Assembly: GCA_018398585.1 (NCBI GenBank)
Contig: JAGTTD010000003.1
Span: 8,254,637-8,318,636 of the forward strand
Length of the DNA stretch: 64,000 bases
Origin: Simmondsia chinensis
Lineage: Eukaryota; Streptophyta; Magnoliopsida; Caryophyllales; Simmondsiaceae
Reading direction: 5' to 3'
Both the position numbers and the translations under genes were made by a program. Below the pieces are notes generated by a model that saw only the letters and a list, made by a program, of their open reading frames with translations, was not told where the DNA came from and ran no database searches. Shown here piece by piece: positions 48,022 through 61,379 of this stretch (within the stretch, counting starts at the first letter, position 1; each line of letters opens with the position of its first letter).

Positions 48022-48758
48022 AGGGGTGAGCATGGGTCGGGTACCCTATCCGAAATGTATTTCGGGTCGGGTATCCGAAACACTAAAATCATCAAAATTA
48101 TTATTCGGGTACTCAGATCAATCGGGTACCCTAAAAGATTGGATCGGATCACATCGGGTTGGGTACCCACCAATTTAATTAAAATTCCTTATAAATTTAA
48201 CTTTATAAAAGACATAAGCAACTATCTACTAATATATCATTAGATTATTTGTGAGTATACTATAAAATTATTATAACACCATTCTACTTGAGCTTCACAA
48301 TTTAAAATTAAAAAAAATTATCCATATAATTGTCATACTTTGATAGTCACAAAACTGTAAACCATCTTGAAATGATCATAAGATATAAATCAAAGTTTTA
48401 TAAGTATGTGAAATCTCAAAAATTGCATACAGAGAGGTAGAGCATAGCAAAAAAGAATCTTTATTACTGATTCATTCAAGAACTAAGAAGAAAGTATGCT
48501 TAATGAAGACAACATAACCAATTGTTCTAAATACAATAACAATAGTTACTTGAGACAATATATATAATCAATATCGGGTTCGATCGGGTACCCGGAGATT
48601 TTCCAAAATGATACCCGTATGCGAACCAGTATCCATGTTTCAAAGGGTCGGGAATACCCTAACCGGACATTTTCTGGTTGATTACCCTAATTCTTTGCAT
48701 CGGGGTCGATTCTGTTTCTTGGGTTTTCGGATACTCAGGTACTTTTGCTCAGCCGTAG
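48022..48758. mobile_element. hAT-like MITE inside the SIRE integrase region
   Basis: 737 bp between TTGCTCCT (48014-48021) and TTGCCCCT (48759-48766), a 7/8 match at the 8-bp length of hAT duplications. Without the insert the copia frame rejoins as GDIAPDSTPCIYDALLVDGL. The ends are rich in CGGGTACC, with weak inverted repeats around GAGCA. Confidence 0.72.
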
Positions 48759-49733
48759 TTGCCCCTGATTCTACTCCTTGCATATATGATGCTTTACTTG
48801 TTGATGGTCTTATGCATAATTTTTTTAACATTAGTCAACTAAGTAACAGAGTTTATTGTATGAAATCTTGAATCATCTAAATATGTAATGGCGCATGCTT
48901 AAATTAATGAAGTACTACTTGATTGATTAGGATGTGATAATATCTATATGATTGATCTTGAATGTATGAACTTTATGAAATGTTATAGTGTCTCAAATGA
49001 AAATGATCCTTAGATCTAACATAGAAGATTTGAACATGTTATGGACTTAATTTCAAAACCTTCAAAAAATGATCTGGTTTGACGACTACCAAAGCTTAAT
49101 TTGAAAATGATCATATTCATGATGCATTTCAATATGAGTATATATATATATATATATTCGTTTAAACCCAAGGATGCAGTTTCTATCTCGTGGCATCTCG
49201 AACTCTTGCATATGGACTTGTTCAATCTTACTTGACATTTATTGTTGATGATTTACTCCCATTTTGCTTGGTGCTTATTCGTTTCTCATATGAGCGAAAC
49301 CTTTGATAAATTTGAAAAAGTTTTTCAAACGAGTACGAAATGAAAAAAGATTTGACAATTGTTTCAATTAGAAGATCATGAAAAGGAATTTGAAAAAGAT
49401 GATTTTGAAAAATGTTAAGATTAATTTTGACTCCACCTTAATTTTTTGACTTCTACATTTTCTCATCAAAACAGAGTGGTTAAAAGAAAGTATATATAGA
49501 ACCCTTGGACAAATGAAGGGGAAAAAAAACCATGCTTTGTGAAAACAATTTGCCAAATTCATTTTGGTCCGAAGTCAATAACACCAACTTGCTTTTAAAT
49601 TAAGTTTAATGGGGACTATTTTCAATAAAATACCCTATGAATTTTACAAAGAAAATATTGCACATATCAAACCTTTTGGGTGTAAATACTTCATTCACAA
49701 TAATGGTAAAACAAACATTGATAAATTTGATCC

Positions 49734-51640
49734 ATGATTACCACTGGTAAATTTGATCCACGAGTGGATGAAAGCATTTTTATTGGATATCCTCTAACTA
49801 GCAAAGCATATAGAGTCTACAATAAAACGACAAAGGTTATAGAAGAGTTTATACATGTGGTTTTTGATGTAACTAATGTCTTGTCCTTCAAAATTCCTTG
49901 TGATGTTGATGATATTGTAATCAAACTAATAAACATCACACCCTCATCCGAGAAGTAAGGAAAGGATAAACTCAAAGCTCGAATGGATGAACCAAAAGAT
50001 AAAAATGTAGAATCCAAAGAGGAAGACGTGATACATGTGATTGGAAATTCTTGAAGGATCACCCAACAAGTCAAATCAATGGTGATCCCTCCAAAGGTGT
50101 AAGAACAAGACATGCATTGACCAAATATTGCCATCTAGCCGCATTCATCTCTCTTAAAAACCCAAGAACATAGAAGAAGCTCTTAATGACACAAATTGGA
50201 TCATGGCAATGGAGGAAGAGCTAAATCAATGCACGAGAAATGATGTGTGGGAACTTGTGATAAACCCCAAGATCATCAAGTCATCGGTACCAAATAAGTC
50301 TACTGCAACAAGAAAGCTGAGAAAGGTAACATGGTAAGAAACAAGGCAAGGTTAGTAGCTCAAGGTTATAACCAAGAGAAATGACCATGAGGAACCTTTG
50401 CTGTAGTTGCTAGATAGAACCTATTAAACTCCTATGTGCTCTTGCTTCATTTAAAAATTTTAAACTTTATGGATGTAAAAAGTGCATTTTTAAATGGTTT
50501 TATTGAAGAAGAGGTTTATGTTGAACAATCACCCAGATTTGAGGATGAAAAATAAATTTCTCAACCATATTTTTAAACTAAAAAAGCTATCTATGGATGA
50601 AAACAAGCTCCTAGAGCTTGGTATGAGATATTGAGTTCTTTTCTAATGCAAAATGGATTTTTAAGAGGAAAAGTTGATATTACACTTTTTATCAAACACT
50701 CAAAAATTGAGATTCTCATTGTGCAAATTTATATTGATAATATAGTGTTTGGTGCTACTAATCCATCTCTTTTGAAGAATTTGCAAATCTTATGAGTAGG
50801 GAATTCAAAATGAATATAATAGGAGAACTCAACTACTTCCTTATATTGCAAATCAAGCAAGACAAAGAAGGAATTTTCATCAACTAAGCCAAGTACATCA
50901 AGGAAATTTGGCATGAAAAATTCCAAGGCAATCACAACCCCAATGAGCTCAACACTCAAGCTAAACATTGATAGAAAAGGTAAAACGGTGGATCAAAAGC
51001 TATATAGAAGTATGATCGGATCCCTTCTTGACCTTACCGCTAGTAAGCCTGATATTCTGTTTAGTGTATGCTTATGTGCTAGATTTTAAGCAAGTCCTAA
51101 AAAATCTCATTTGTGTCCGTAGAAAGAATCTTTCGGTACCTAGTTGGTATTCCTACCCTAGACTTATTCTATCCTAAATGTGATTTCTTTGATTTAGTTA
51201 GATATAGTGATGTTGATTTTGCTGGATACAATATGGACCGAAAATCGACTAGTGGTACTTGTTAATTTCTTGGTCACGCTTTGTTGTCATGGTTTAGCAA
51301 AAAGCAAAATTTTGTTGCTTTATACACATCCGAGGCCAAATATGTTGCATGTGAAAGTTGTGTTCAAATGTTGTGGTTAATGCATCAATTAAATGACTAT
51401 GGCATCATATTGACCATGCTCCCGTAATGTGAGATAGCATTAGTGCTATATGCTTAACTAAAAGGCCGGCCCAACATTCTAGAACAAAGCATATTAAGAT
51501 TAGACATCATTTTATTCACGATCATGTGCTTAAAATAGATATCATTGTGAAATTTATCCCCATGAACAATCAATTAGCGGACATTTTCGCCAAACCTCTA
51601 GGTGGAAAAAATCTTTTGTAGTATTAGAACAAGAATTGAC
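49734..51640 (+). pseudogene. SIRE integrase end, reverse transcriptase and RNase H
   Basis: 49734-49958 has ESIFIGYPLTSKAYRVYNKT and EEFIHVVFD, the integrase C-terminal end. RT fragments follow: MAMEEELNQ (50203), a primer-grip region at 50800-50880 (IIGELNYFLILQIKQDKEGI). RNase H blocks run from 51000 (RSMIGSLLDLTASKPDI) through DVDFAGYNMDRKSTSGTC and LSWFSKKQNFVALYTSEAKY to about 51600. Many stops and shifts. Confidence 0.83.
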
Positions 51641-51717
51641 ATGTATAATTTGTCTATTTGACCTTAATTGCTTGCATCTTCATTTGCATTCAAACATTGA
51701 GTTTCAACACTCACCAT

Positions 51718-52697
51718 CATGGTTATCAAAATCGCGATTCAGATCATAAAATCGTGCGATTCTACGATCCTACTTGAGCGTTTCGATTCAAATCGCATTA
51801 AAAATCGTATTATTGTAGAATCAGAGCAAAATAATCAGAATCGGTAGAATCGCAGTTGAATTGGTGGAATCGCGATTCTAAGTACGATTCTACCGATTCC
51901 ACAAAACAACATTGGGCTTCCATGTGCATGTCACTTGCAAGCTGGAAGCGAAAATAAGGGTCAAAATCCCTAACCTTAAGTCAATCGCCCATGTCCATGG
52001 CGTTGATGCTCCGAGACCGCACCGGGGCTAACACTGACCTCTAAAGAAGATGAGCTCGTTGCCACTTCCTTTGGTTCTCTGGTTGCTCTCGCATTCAGTT
52101 TCCTCTTTTGAATCGGAGCTTGAAACTTGATTTCGCCACTGTTAGACAAAGAAAGCAAGTACAGTAACTTCCATTGATGAGCTTCGAAGGTAACAAAGAG
52201 TGGAAGAAGCTCTATATTTTCTTTTTTTTTGGTTTTGAAAGAAGATCTACAACTAATTGAAGAGAAAAAGTGGAAGATGGCTGGAGAAAAAGTGGAAGAT
52301 AGCTGTCACTGGACCACTTTACCATGTCTACAAAATAGTAAAAAAGACAATTCTTACCCAAAAAAAAAAAAGAAAAAAACAAAAGCTAAACTAATTATTG
52401 TTCAAAAAAAAAAGCTAAACTAATTACAATCCCTAACTATAATTAAGTAAAATATTTTCTATTTAATTACATCATAATTCCTCTCTTTAGTAGGTACATT
52501 TTAATATCAAAACTCGCATTATTTTGACTGTTTGATGTTCTTTATAATATATGTGAGGATTGTAATACTACCTTTGTCAATATAAATAATACTTTTACAC
52601 AAAAAGGAGAATCTTATGATTCTCGATCCGATTCTACGATTCCGATTTTAATGACCCCTCACTGATTCAACGTAGAATCCCAATTTTGACAACCTTG
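51718..52697. mobile_element. hAT-like element with 8-bp TSD, inserted after SIRE pol
   Basis: The 8-bp duplication CTCACCAT lies at 51710-51717 and 52698-52705. The inverted ends are CATGGTTATCAAAATCGCGA and, reverse-complemented, CAAGGTTGTCAAAATTGGGA. Subterminal ATCGCGATTC/GAATCG motifs repeat. It is 980 bp with no transposase. Confidence 0.85.
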
Positions 52698-53299
52698 CTC
52701 ACCATGAAAGATCTCTAAAAAAACCAAGTAATCTTATCCAACTCATGAATATAGAAACTTGGACTATTTTTTCAAAAAAAAAAAAAAAAAACACAAAATA
52801 TTCAGCCCTTAAAAACAGAAGGATTTTTTCAAAATTAAGTTTTTATCTTCTTTTTGATATCAAAACCTTAGATTTTTTTTTTTTTTTTTAATATCAAAAG
52901 GCCATCTTTCTCACACAACCTAATCAAAAAAAGAACCATAAATTTTTTTTTAAATTTGCTTGTTTTTCTTCACTTTTTTTTGCTTTTCTAAGTGAAAAAA
53001 CATCTATTTTCACAAACTTTTCATTTGCTTGAACAATTTTGAACAATATGAATATTTGGAACAATTTTGAACAACTCGAAATTTTGAAAAAAGACTCCCA
53101 ACTCCTTAGATTTTTCTTCTTTCAAAAGTTTGGAGCTACATTTTTCATTTAGTGTCCATCATTTTACATGAAGTAAATGAAATGTGATGACTATTTGAGA
53201 ATGTGTATCATTATTTTATGTTTATGTATACTCTCATTGCTTTTAATAAGGGGAGTTGTCACTTTTTCTGTCCTGTATTTTGTGCTTTTTGTTGATGAA

Positions 53300-54116
53300 T
53301 AGGGGTGTAAATGGGCCAAGTAGAGCCTGAGCTTGCAAGGCTCGAAGCTCCGCCTGAAATCATTTTGCTCAACACAAAGCTCGCTGAGCCTTAGATATAA
53401 TGGGCCCGAGCTCGGCTCACGTTGTGATCAAGCTTAGCTTGCCCTAGGCTCGACCTCAGACTTGCTCCATTTAAGCTCATGATAATTACATAAATGAATA
53501 AGCCAAGAAAGCTTTTAGAGAGGCTAGAATAGACTCAAAAGAAGATGATGACATAGGTAGAAGGAACAAAATATAAGAAGAAGGAAACTAAAGTATAATA
53601 GATAGAAGAGAGGGGGGAAAAAAAGCAAAGAAATATTATATCAAAAATTAAATGAAAACAATACACGAATTAAAATACAGAATCAAGTGGGTAAAAAAAA
53701 AAGTGAGGAATGAAGATAAAGAAGAATGGTTAAAGGCATGGAAATGGAAGTTTAATGATAATATTGCAGTCAATTGTGGAAATTGGAAATTGGAACCTCG
53801 AACCTCATTTATTACACGCATGCCATGCAATGTCTGGGTGAACGGCTTTTAAGTTCAAATGGGAGAGTTTCGAAATTTTGAAGTATCTAAATGAATCTAA
53901 GTTGTTTTAGGTGAGCTTTTAGTAAATATTATTTTTTTTAATTAGGCTCGTATAGACTAGCGAGCTCATGAGCTCGAGCTTTAATAGGTTCAAGTTCAGT
54001 TCGTTTAGCTTAACGAGTTGGCTCGGCTCGAGCTCGTCACGAGCCGAGCTATCGGAGCTTTACACCGAGCTGGCTCGCGAGCGGTCATGAGCCGGCTTGG
54101 CTCATTTACACCCCTA
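53300..54116. mobile_element. hAT-type MITE with 8-bp TSD (AGGGGTGTAAATG family)
   Basis: The inverted ends are TAGGGGTGTAAATGGGCCAA and, reverse-complemented, AGGGGTGTAAATGAGCCAAG. They sit between TTGATGAA (53292-53299) and TTGATGAC (54117-54124). The interior is rich in GAGCTCG. It belongs to the same family as 6957-7370. It lies in the non-coding tail of the SIRE element. Confidence 0.85.
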
Positions 54117-54509
54117 TTGATGACAAATGGGGACAAATATTGGTGTGTAGTTGATTCATGTTTAGTTGTTTTATGTTAATAAAATTATGCTTGGTGTAAG
54201 TTATTGAGTGTAAGTTATTGAACATCTAATTCCTAAAATGCATAACCATGGTATGAAATTTGTGTTTGATTAAGAAATGCTAAAAATGATGTTGATGTTA
54301 ACCTATTGAAAGTGTGATTAATGCATCAACATAGGAGGAGACAATTAAGTTTGAATTTTTAACATGCTATATATTGCTCAATGACTTGTTTCAGATTGGT
54401 TATTTGTATGCTTTGATTAATCAATGTATTTATGGTGAATTCTATAATTCAACTTTAATATTTTTAAGAGAAAACATCAAATAATTATCATCATCAAAAA
54501 GGGGGAGCT

Positions 54510-57153
54510 TGTTGGCCCTAAAAGCCATTATATTGTAATTTTGATGATAACAATTACTTAATGAATCATTATGTTTTAAATTGTTCTAATCTTGTTTGGA
54601 AGTAACTCATAAGAAAGTTAGGAAAATCAAGACTAATCATGTTGATACAAAGCTTCGAAGACAATGGATCAAGAGGAAAAGAGACCAAAGTTGAAGAAAA
54701 GATTCATCCAAAACGAAGAGAACAAGATCCAAGTCCAAACGCTTTAAGGTATTTATTTTTATTTTCTAGGACTTAAGGTAGAGATATATCAATTGAGTCA
54801 AATCTCAATAATAATAAGTAATGCTCTGACAAAAATATTTTTAAAATATTTTTGAAATTTAATTTTGAAATATCTTTTGGAAAATACTCAAGTCAAATTC
54901 AAGCCAATCAAGTTTATAAATAAAAATATTTTTTAAGTTGTTATTATAAAAAAATATGCCCAAAAATAACAAGATCAACAATTATTAGGGTAATTTTGTT
55001 TAGCTTGAATCAATCAACCAATTTATTCATGAACAAGACAAACAAAGAATTTAATTCAAAAATTAAGATAATATGGTAATTGTTGGAATGTGATTCCTAA
55101 ATAGTCTAAACCATGTCTGAGTACAATGGCCAGAGAGAGTTAAGATATTAGTCGTAAACAGGTTTTGGCGGATAAAACGTAAAATACTTAAATGAGGAAT
55201 TTTACTTATATCAAAATGTGTTTTGTATTTAAGTAAAATAAATTAAGTAAATATAATAATTAAATTTAAGTGTTTTTTAGCCGTTGGAAACAACTGGGTG
55301 CATTTAAAATTGAAGCTTCCCAGGGAAGCCTTACTCGTGTCCCTTTCCCGCCCATATTGTGCCACGTGTCGTCACTGGAGTGGCGGGTCTTGAGGTTGAA
55401 TCTCGGCTGTTGCTTGTGCGGCTAATCTAACGATGGTGAAGGGGGTTACGTGTCACCCATCCGGTGCCCCCCTTTGTGTTTTTTCTTGGGCTCATCTGAG
55501 CCGTCCATGCCGTTTGGTCCGACGGCTATCCTTTGAAGCACACATATCGCCATTTGCACATAAAAAGGGGAGATTTTAGGGAGAGAACGAGTGGTTCATT
55601 TTTGGGGGTTTTTTTTTTCACCCGGTTCTCTCTCTCTCTCTCTCCCCTCCGATGTTCTTCAATCAAGATAGGGGTGTTTCTAGGGTTTTGCCCTCGAGGT
55701 TTTCGGTGCCAAAACCTAGCTAGTAAGGGATGAACTCGCCGGTGCTGGTAACCATGAAGGAGAATTGGCTTGGGATTTGGGATCGTGATGGTATAGCACC
55801 TACCTGGCTTGGAATTGGTAAATTTATCTTACTCTCTCTTTTATTCTTTACTTATTCGGTTGTAAAGGGTTGTAAAAGGAGAGGTTTGTAACTAATAGCT
55901 TAGGTATTTGATATGGAAAACGCCTTGTACCATTTACGCATTTGTAAAGTTTAAATGATTAATAAAATAGAGCTCTCTAGTAGTAGGGGGACCGTAGAGT
56001 AGGCCACTTAGGGCCGAACCACATTAAAATCGTGTGTACTATTCTTTATTTCGTGATTGTCTTCTATCATCGCTTGTAATCTGGAATCAAATGTTAGAGC
56101 CTCAGTTTAAAGACCACTGATTACAAGATCCGAAAAAAAACTAAGTTAATATTGAAGTTAAAACCAGATTTAAATGAGATAACCTAAAAACAATAAAGTT
56201 AAAACAACGAGCTTTGGAACTTAGGCTGTAAAGATGTTAGGTTTTATCAGATCAACTTTAACAAGAGTGTTTTGAGAACTTTAACCAGATAAAAATTGGT
56301 TTTAAAACTCTGAAGAACACCAACAGTAATCAATCAGTCAATCAAAATGGTAAAAAACGTTCGAATCTACCCAGGCATGTTGAGTGTCAACACAAAGTCA
56401 TACAGTAGCCCTCTGGAGCTAATGTGTGTCGACACATAGCCCAGAAAAGACTCTAAACAGCTATTTTTGACTTGATTTTTTCCTAATCTTTTTTCCAACA
56501 TTTTAAACGTCCCTAAGGCTCTCATTTGCCTATAAATAGAGCTTGAATACTTTGGTCTAAATCATCCAATACTTTTCACTCATTCTTTTATAAAAGGCTC
56601 TTACTCTCTTGTGCTTTAACATTTTAATTTCGAGTTTTCGTTTAAAGTTTTTCTTGAGCATCATTAGTTCTTTTTATTGTTGATCATTGAGCTTAATTGA
56701 CACATCCTTAGTTTTGGCTAAACTTAACCTATTGTGAATTCACTCTTAAAACAGCGACGAGTTTCAATGTTTTAATTCTTTCATTGCTTTATTTCAATTT
56801 CTTATTGCAAAAGTTGGATCCTAAGTCTAATGTTACAAAAAGATCGGTTATAAAGGTTGAGTCTTAAGCCTACGTACAAAAAGACCGATTATAAAGATTG
56901 GATCTTGAGCCTAATTTTAAAAAGGATCATCAAATTTAATTAAAGGATCAAGTGACGAAGAATAGTCACTCGGAGAGTGGACTAGCTTTAGATTTGAAAG
57001 TGAACCACTGTAAAAATTGTTGTGCATCTTTTTGTTCTTGCGTTTACTTTTTATATTTTGCATCTATTGTTTATGTTCTAAATCATATTTTTGGTTCTTA
57101 AAGTTTAAATTTTCATTTCATCACAAAAGCACCTAATTCAACCCCTCTTAAGT
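54510..57153 (+). repeat. 3' LTR of the SIRE-type element, split by inserted DNA
   Basis: The LTR begins TGTTGGCCC after a polypurine tract (54496-54508). It is interrupted between about 54887 and 56400, resuming at GTAGCCCTCTGGAGCTAATG. The resumed part keeps TATAAATAGAGC (56532) and ends near TTGCTCTTTG (57153), a few bases short of the 5' LTR end, where L1-like sequence starts. Many differences from the 5' LTR show the element is old. Confidence 0.75.
54890..56400 (+). mobile_element. LTR-like DNA inserted in the SIRE 3' LTR
   Basis: A block absent from the 5' LTR. From TGTTGGAATGTGATTCC (55082) it looks like an LTR of another family: a TATA-like CACATAAAAAGGGG at 55556, a CT microsatellite at 55628-55645, and an ending near CTGGAATCA (56082-56090). 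The exact ends and duplication are not resolved. Confidence 0.45.
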
Positions 57154-57350
57154 TGCTCTTTGCCTCAAGTCCGAGTCTTGCGTTGTGAGTCCTTTTGTTT
57201 CGGTTTGCCCGGTTTTGTCTTATTTGTAACCCTGTTTGTTTTGCTGTTGTTTTCTTTTCTGAGGCCCGTTATTGTGCGGGTTCTCTCAGAGCTCGTTTGT
57301 TCGAGCGCATATTTTGTTTGCGACTTGGTCGCTAATTACCAAAAAAAAAA
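57154..57350 (+). mobile_element. L1-like non-LTR 3' end with poly(A)
   Basis: It ends TTTGCGACTTGGTCGCTAAT, TACC, then ten A residues (57341-57350). Related to 27310-27519. It abuts the truncated SIRE 3' LTR. Confidence 0.55.
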
Positions 57351-57614
57351 TATTTGCATCACACCCCATCAACCCCTGGGGAGCATCGCCATCCCCTTTG
57401 ACTGATATTTTCACGGCCATCTCCACTAACGACTCCTCTCCGCAATCTAGCTTTCCTTGGTCACCGTCGAACTCATGACAATTGGCTCCGCTCAACTTGT
57501 TTAAGCCTGTAATCTTAACTACACCTTGCACTTTAGAACTCCATTTCATGTACCCATCATCCTATTTAATGCGACTAGCTTTGCCCCTCATTGTGAGCAT
57601 CTGTTAATTCTTAT

Positions 57615-57745
57615 CAACAACAACAATCCCGGCGCCTTAAGGGCTCCCGCAAACGCAGAGTCTGGGAGGGGTAGGATGTACGCAGCCTTATCCCCTCAGA
57701 GTGAGACCCTAATGAGAGGCTGTTTCCGAGAACCCCCAACCTGAT
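57615..57745 (-). mobile_element. RTE tail-only insertion with 19-bp TSD
   Basis: A perfect 19-bp duplication, AGCATCTGTTAATTCTTAT, lies at 57596-57614 and 57746-57764. The 131-bp insert, read on the minus strand, is ATCAGGTTGGGGGTTCTCGG through AAGGCTGCGTACATCC to TTGTTGTTG. That is only the LINE 3' tail also present in the 5S-SINE. It begins at nearly the same base where the LINE tail joins 5S sequence in the element at 1942-2184. Confidence 0.85.
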
Positions 57746-58009
57746 AGCATCTGTTAATTCTTATAATGTGTCAAATACTGAAGCTAAAATTTAATTAGCC
57801 AAATAAGAGAGGTGGAAAATCACAAAATACTAGAAAGAAAGAAATACTTCATAAGTTGAGTTCCAAGATTATTGCCATCTTATATCTTGAAAGAAGTAAC
57901 GAAACAAGATCCACAAAACATATAAGCTCAAGAGAAACTAATTAACACACTAACCGGCACAAAAAGACTATAACTAGCGATCTTTGTCAGACCCTTTCAA
58001 CATGGTGAT

Positions 58010-60454
<2,445 letters not shown>

Positions 60455-60485
<31 letters not shown>

Positions 60486-60625
60486 TGTAGAAGCTGCTCA
60501 AGAGATAGGAAAGTGGAAAAGAACAAGAAATTAGGGTTTGCGGTTCAAGTTAAAGCGATGATGACTGCTTTGCTTTGCTGCTTATTTATGGGCCTCTTCC
60601 TTGGGTCAACCTAAATGTGGGCCTT
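60455..60625 (-). promoter_or_regulatory. RPL19B promoter and 5' UTR (GA repeat, telo-box, site II)
   Basis: On the minus strand an (AG)n leader adjoins the ATG (60455-60481). A telo-box AAACCCTAA lies at 60531-60539. TGGGCC motifs read on the plus strand lie at 60589-60594 and 60618-60623. The arrangement mirrors copy A, though the telo-box to ATG distance is larger (about 77 against about 52 bp). Confidence 0.6.
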
Positions 60626-60699
60626 AATGCTTTCATACTAACGGCCCGTTTAGGATATTATTTATTCATTTAGACATCACGAGATTTGAGTATTTAGGT

Positions 60700-61060
60700 T
60701 ATTTGTGCTAATAATCTATGTAATTTGTTTATTATATTAATTTAGTTCTTATATTTTTATTTGTATGAATTTAGTCCCTAAACAACTCAAAATGTGTCAA
60801 TTTAGTCATTTGGTCAAATTTAAGTTAAGTTAATAACGTAATTTTGAACGGTAAAATTATTTTAAATACAAATAACTTATTATAAATTCATTTGTTTACT
60901 CAATTTAACCTGACTCATGGCTGAACCATTAAAATTTTTTATTAAAACTTAACATAAGTTTTTCTTAAAATAGGGACTTAATTGACATATTTTGAATTGT
61001 ATGGGGACTTAATTGACACAATGGATAAAGTATAGGGGCTTTTGGCATAAATAACCCTAG
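60700..61060. repeat. Insertion-like AT-rich block upstream of RPL19B
   Basis: A block with AATTTAGTCCCTAAAC, CAATTTAGTCATTTGG and GGGACTTAATTGACA that is missing from the matching place upstream of RPL19A, where homology passes directly from the CTAATAAATAC-type side to the promoter side. Similar wording occurs at 6365-6480 in the receptor intron. The element type is unknown. Confidence 0.5.
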
Positions 61061-61147
61061 TATTTATTATATAGATTCATTGACATTTTAATGTATAATA
61101 TATATATATATGAGATTTAAATGTTTTAGCATTAAGGAACTTTATAT

Positions 61148-61325
61148 GCTCATCATGAGGATGTCTCAGTTGGTGGGATCTCTTACCCATGCAGACATCA
61201 CCCAGGGGTCAGGAATTCGATTCTCACTGAGAATATACCCATAACTTACCTATTCAAAAGGGCTTGTGGGCTGTTCTCATGGCCCGAGGATGGCTGGAGC
61301 AACTTAGTCCCTCGTTACCAAAAAA
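61148..61325 (+). mobile_element. tRNA-derived SINE with 11-bp TSD
   Basis: A GAACTTTATAT duplication lies at 61137-61147 and 61326-61336. The insert has an A box (ATGTCTCAGTTGGTGGG) and a B box region (GGAATTCGATTCTC) and ends CGTTACCAAAAAA. The RPL19A flank lacks it at the matching AAAGTTCCTA site near 14610. Confidence 0.82.
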
Positions 61326-61379
61326 GAACTTTATATCAAAAATTCAATGAATTTTATAAGAGTATGACAATTTTATACC

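Larger units (their letters stand above)
45423..57153 (+). mobile_element. SIRE-type copia retrotransposon, decayed and nested
   Basis: The 5' LTR is 45423-46587 (TGTTGGCC to TTTCA). The tRNA-Met primer site ATTGGTATCAGAG follows directly at 46588. gag is at 46674-47520, the pre-integrase/integrase remnants at 47900-49960, RT at 50180-50990 and RNase H at 51000-51640. A long non-coding tail and the PPT (AAAAAGGGGGAGCT) precede the 3' LTR at 54510. Polypeptide blocks such as DESIFIGYPLTSKAYRVYNK and DFAGYNMDRKSTSGTC fit Sireviruses. It is inactivated by many stops and by insertions at 48022, 51718, 53300 and within the 3' LTR. It inserted into the gypsy protease. Confidence 0.88.

Noticed and set aside
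49130..49160. A regulatory AT tract
   Set aside because: It is a short (TA)n microsatellite inside a decayed copia element. Nothing indicates a function.
57286..57549. A minus-strand 87-residue gene
   Set aside because: It overlaps the poly(A) end of an L1-like fragment and shows no recognisable domain or plausible gene context.
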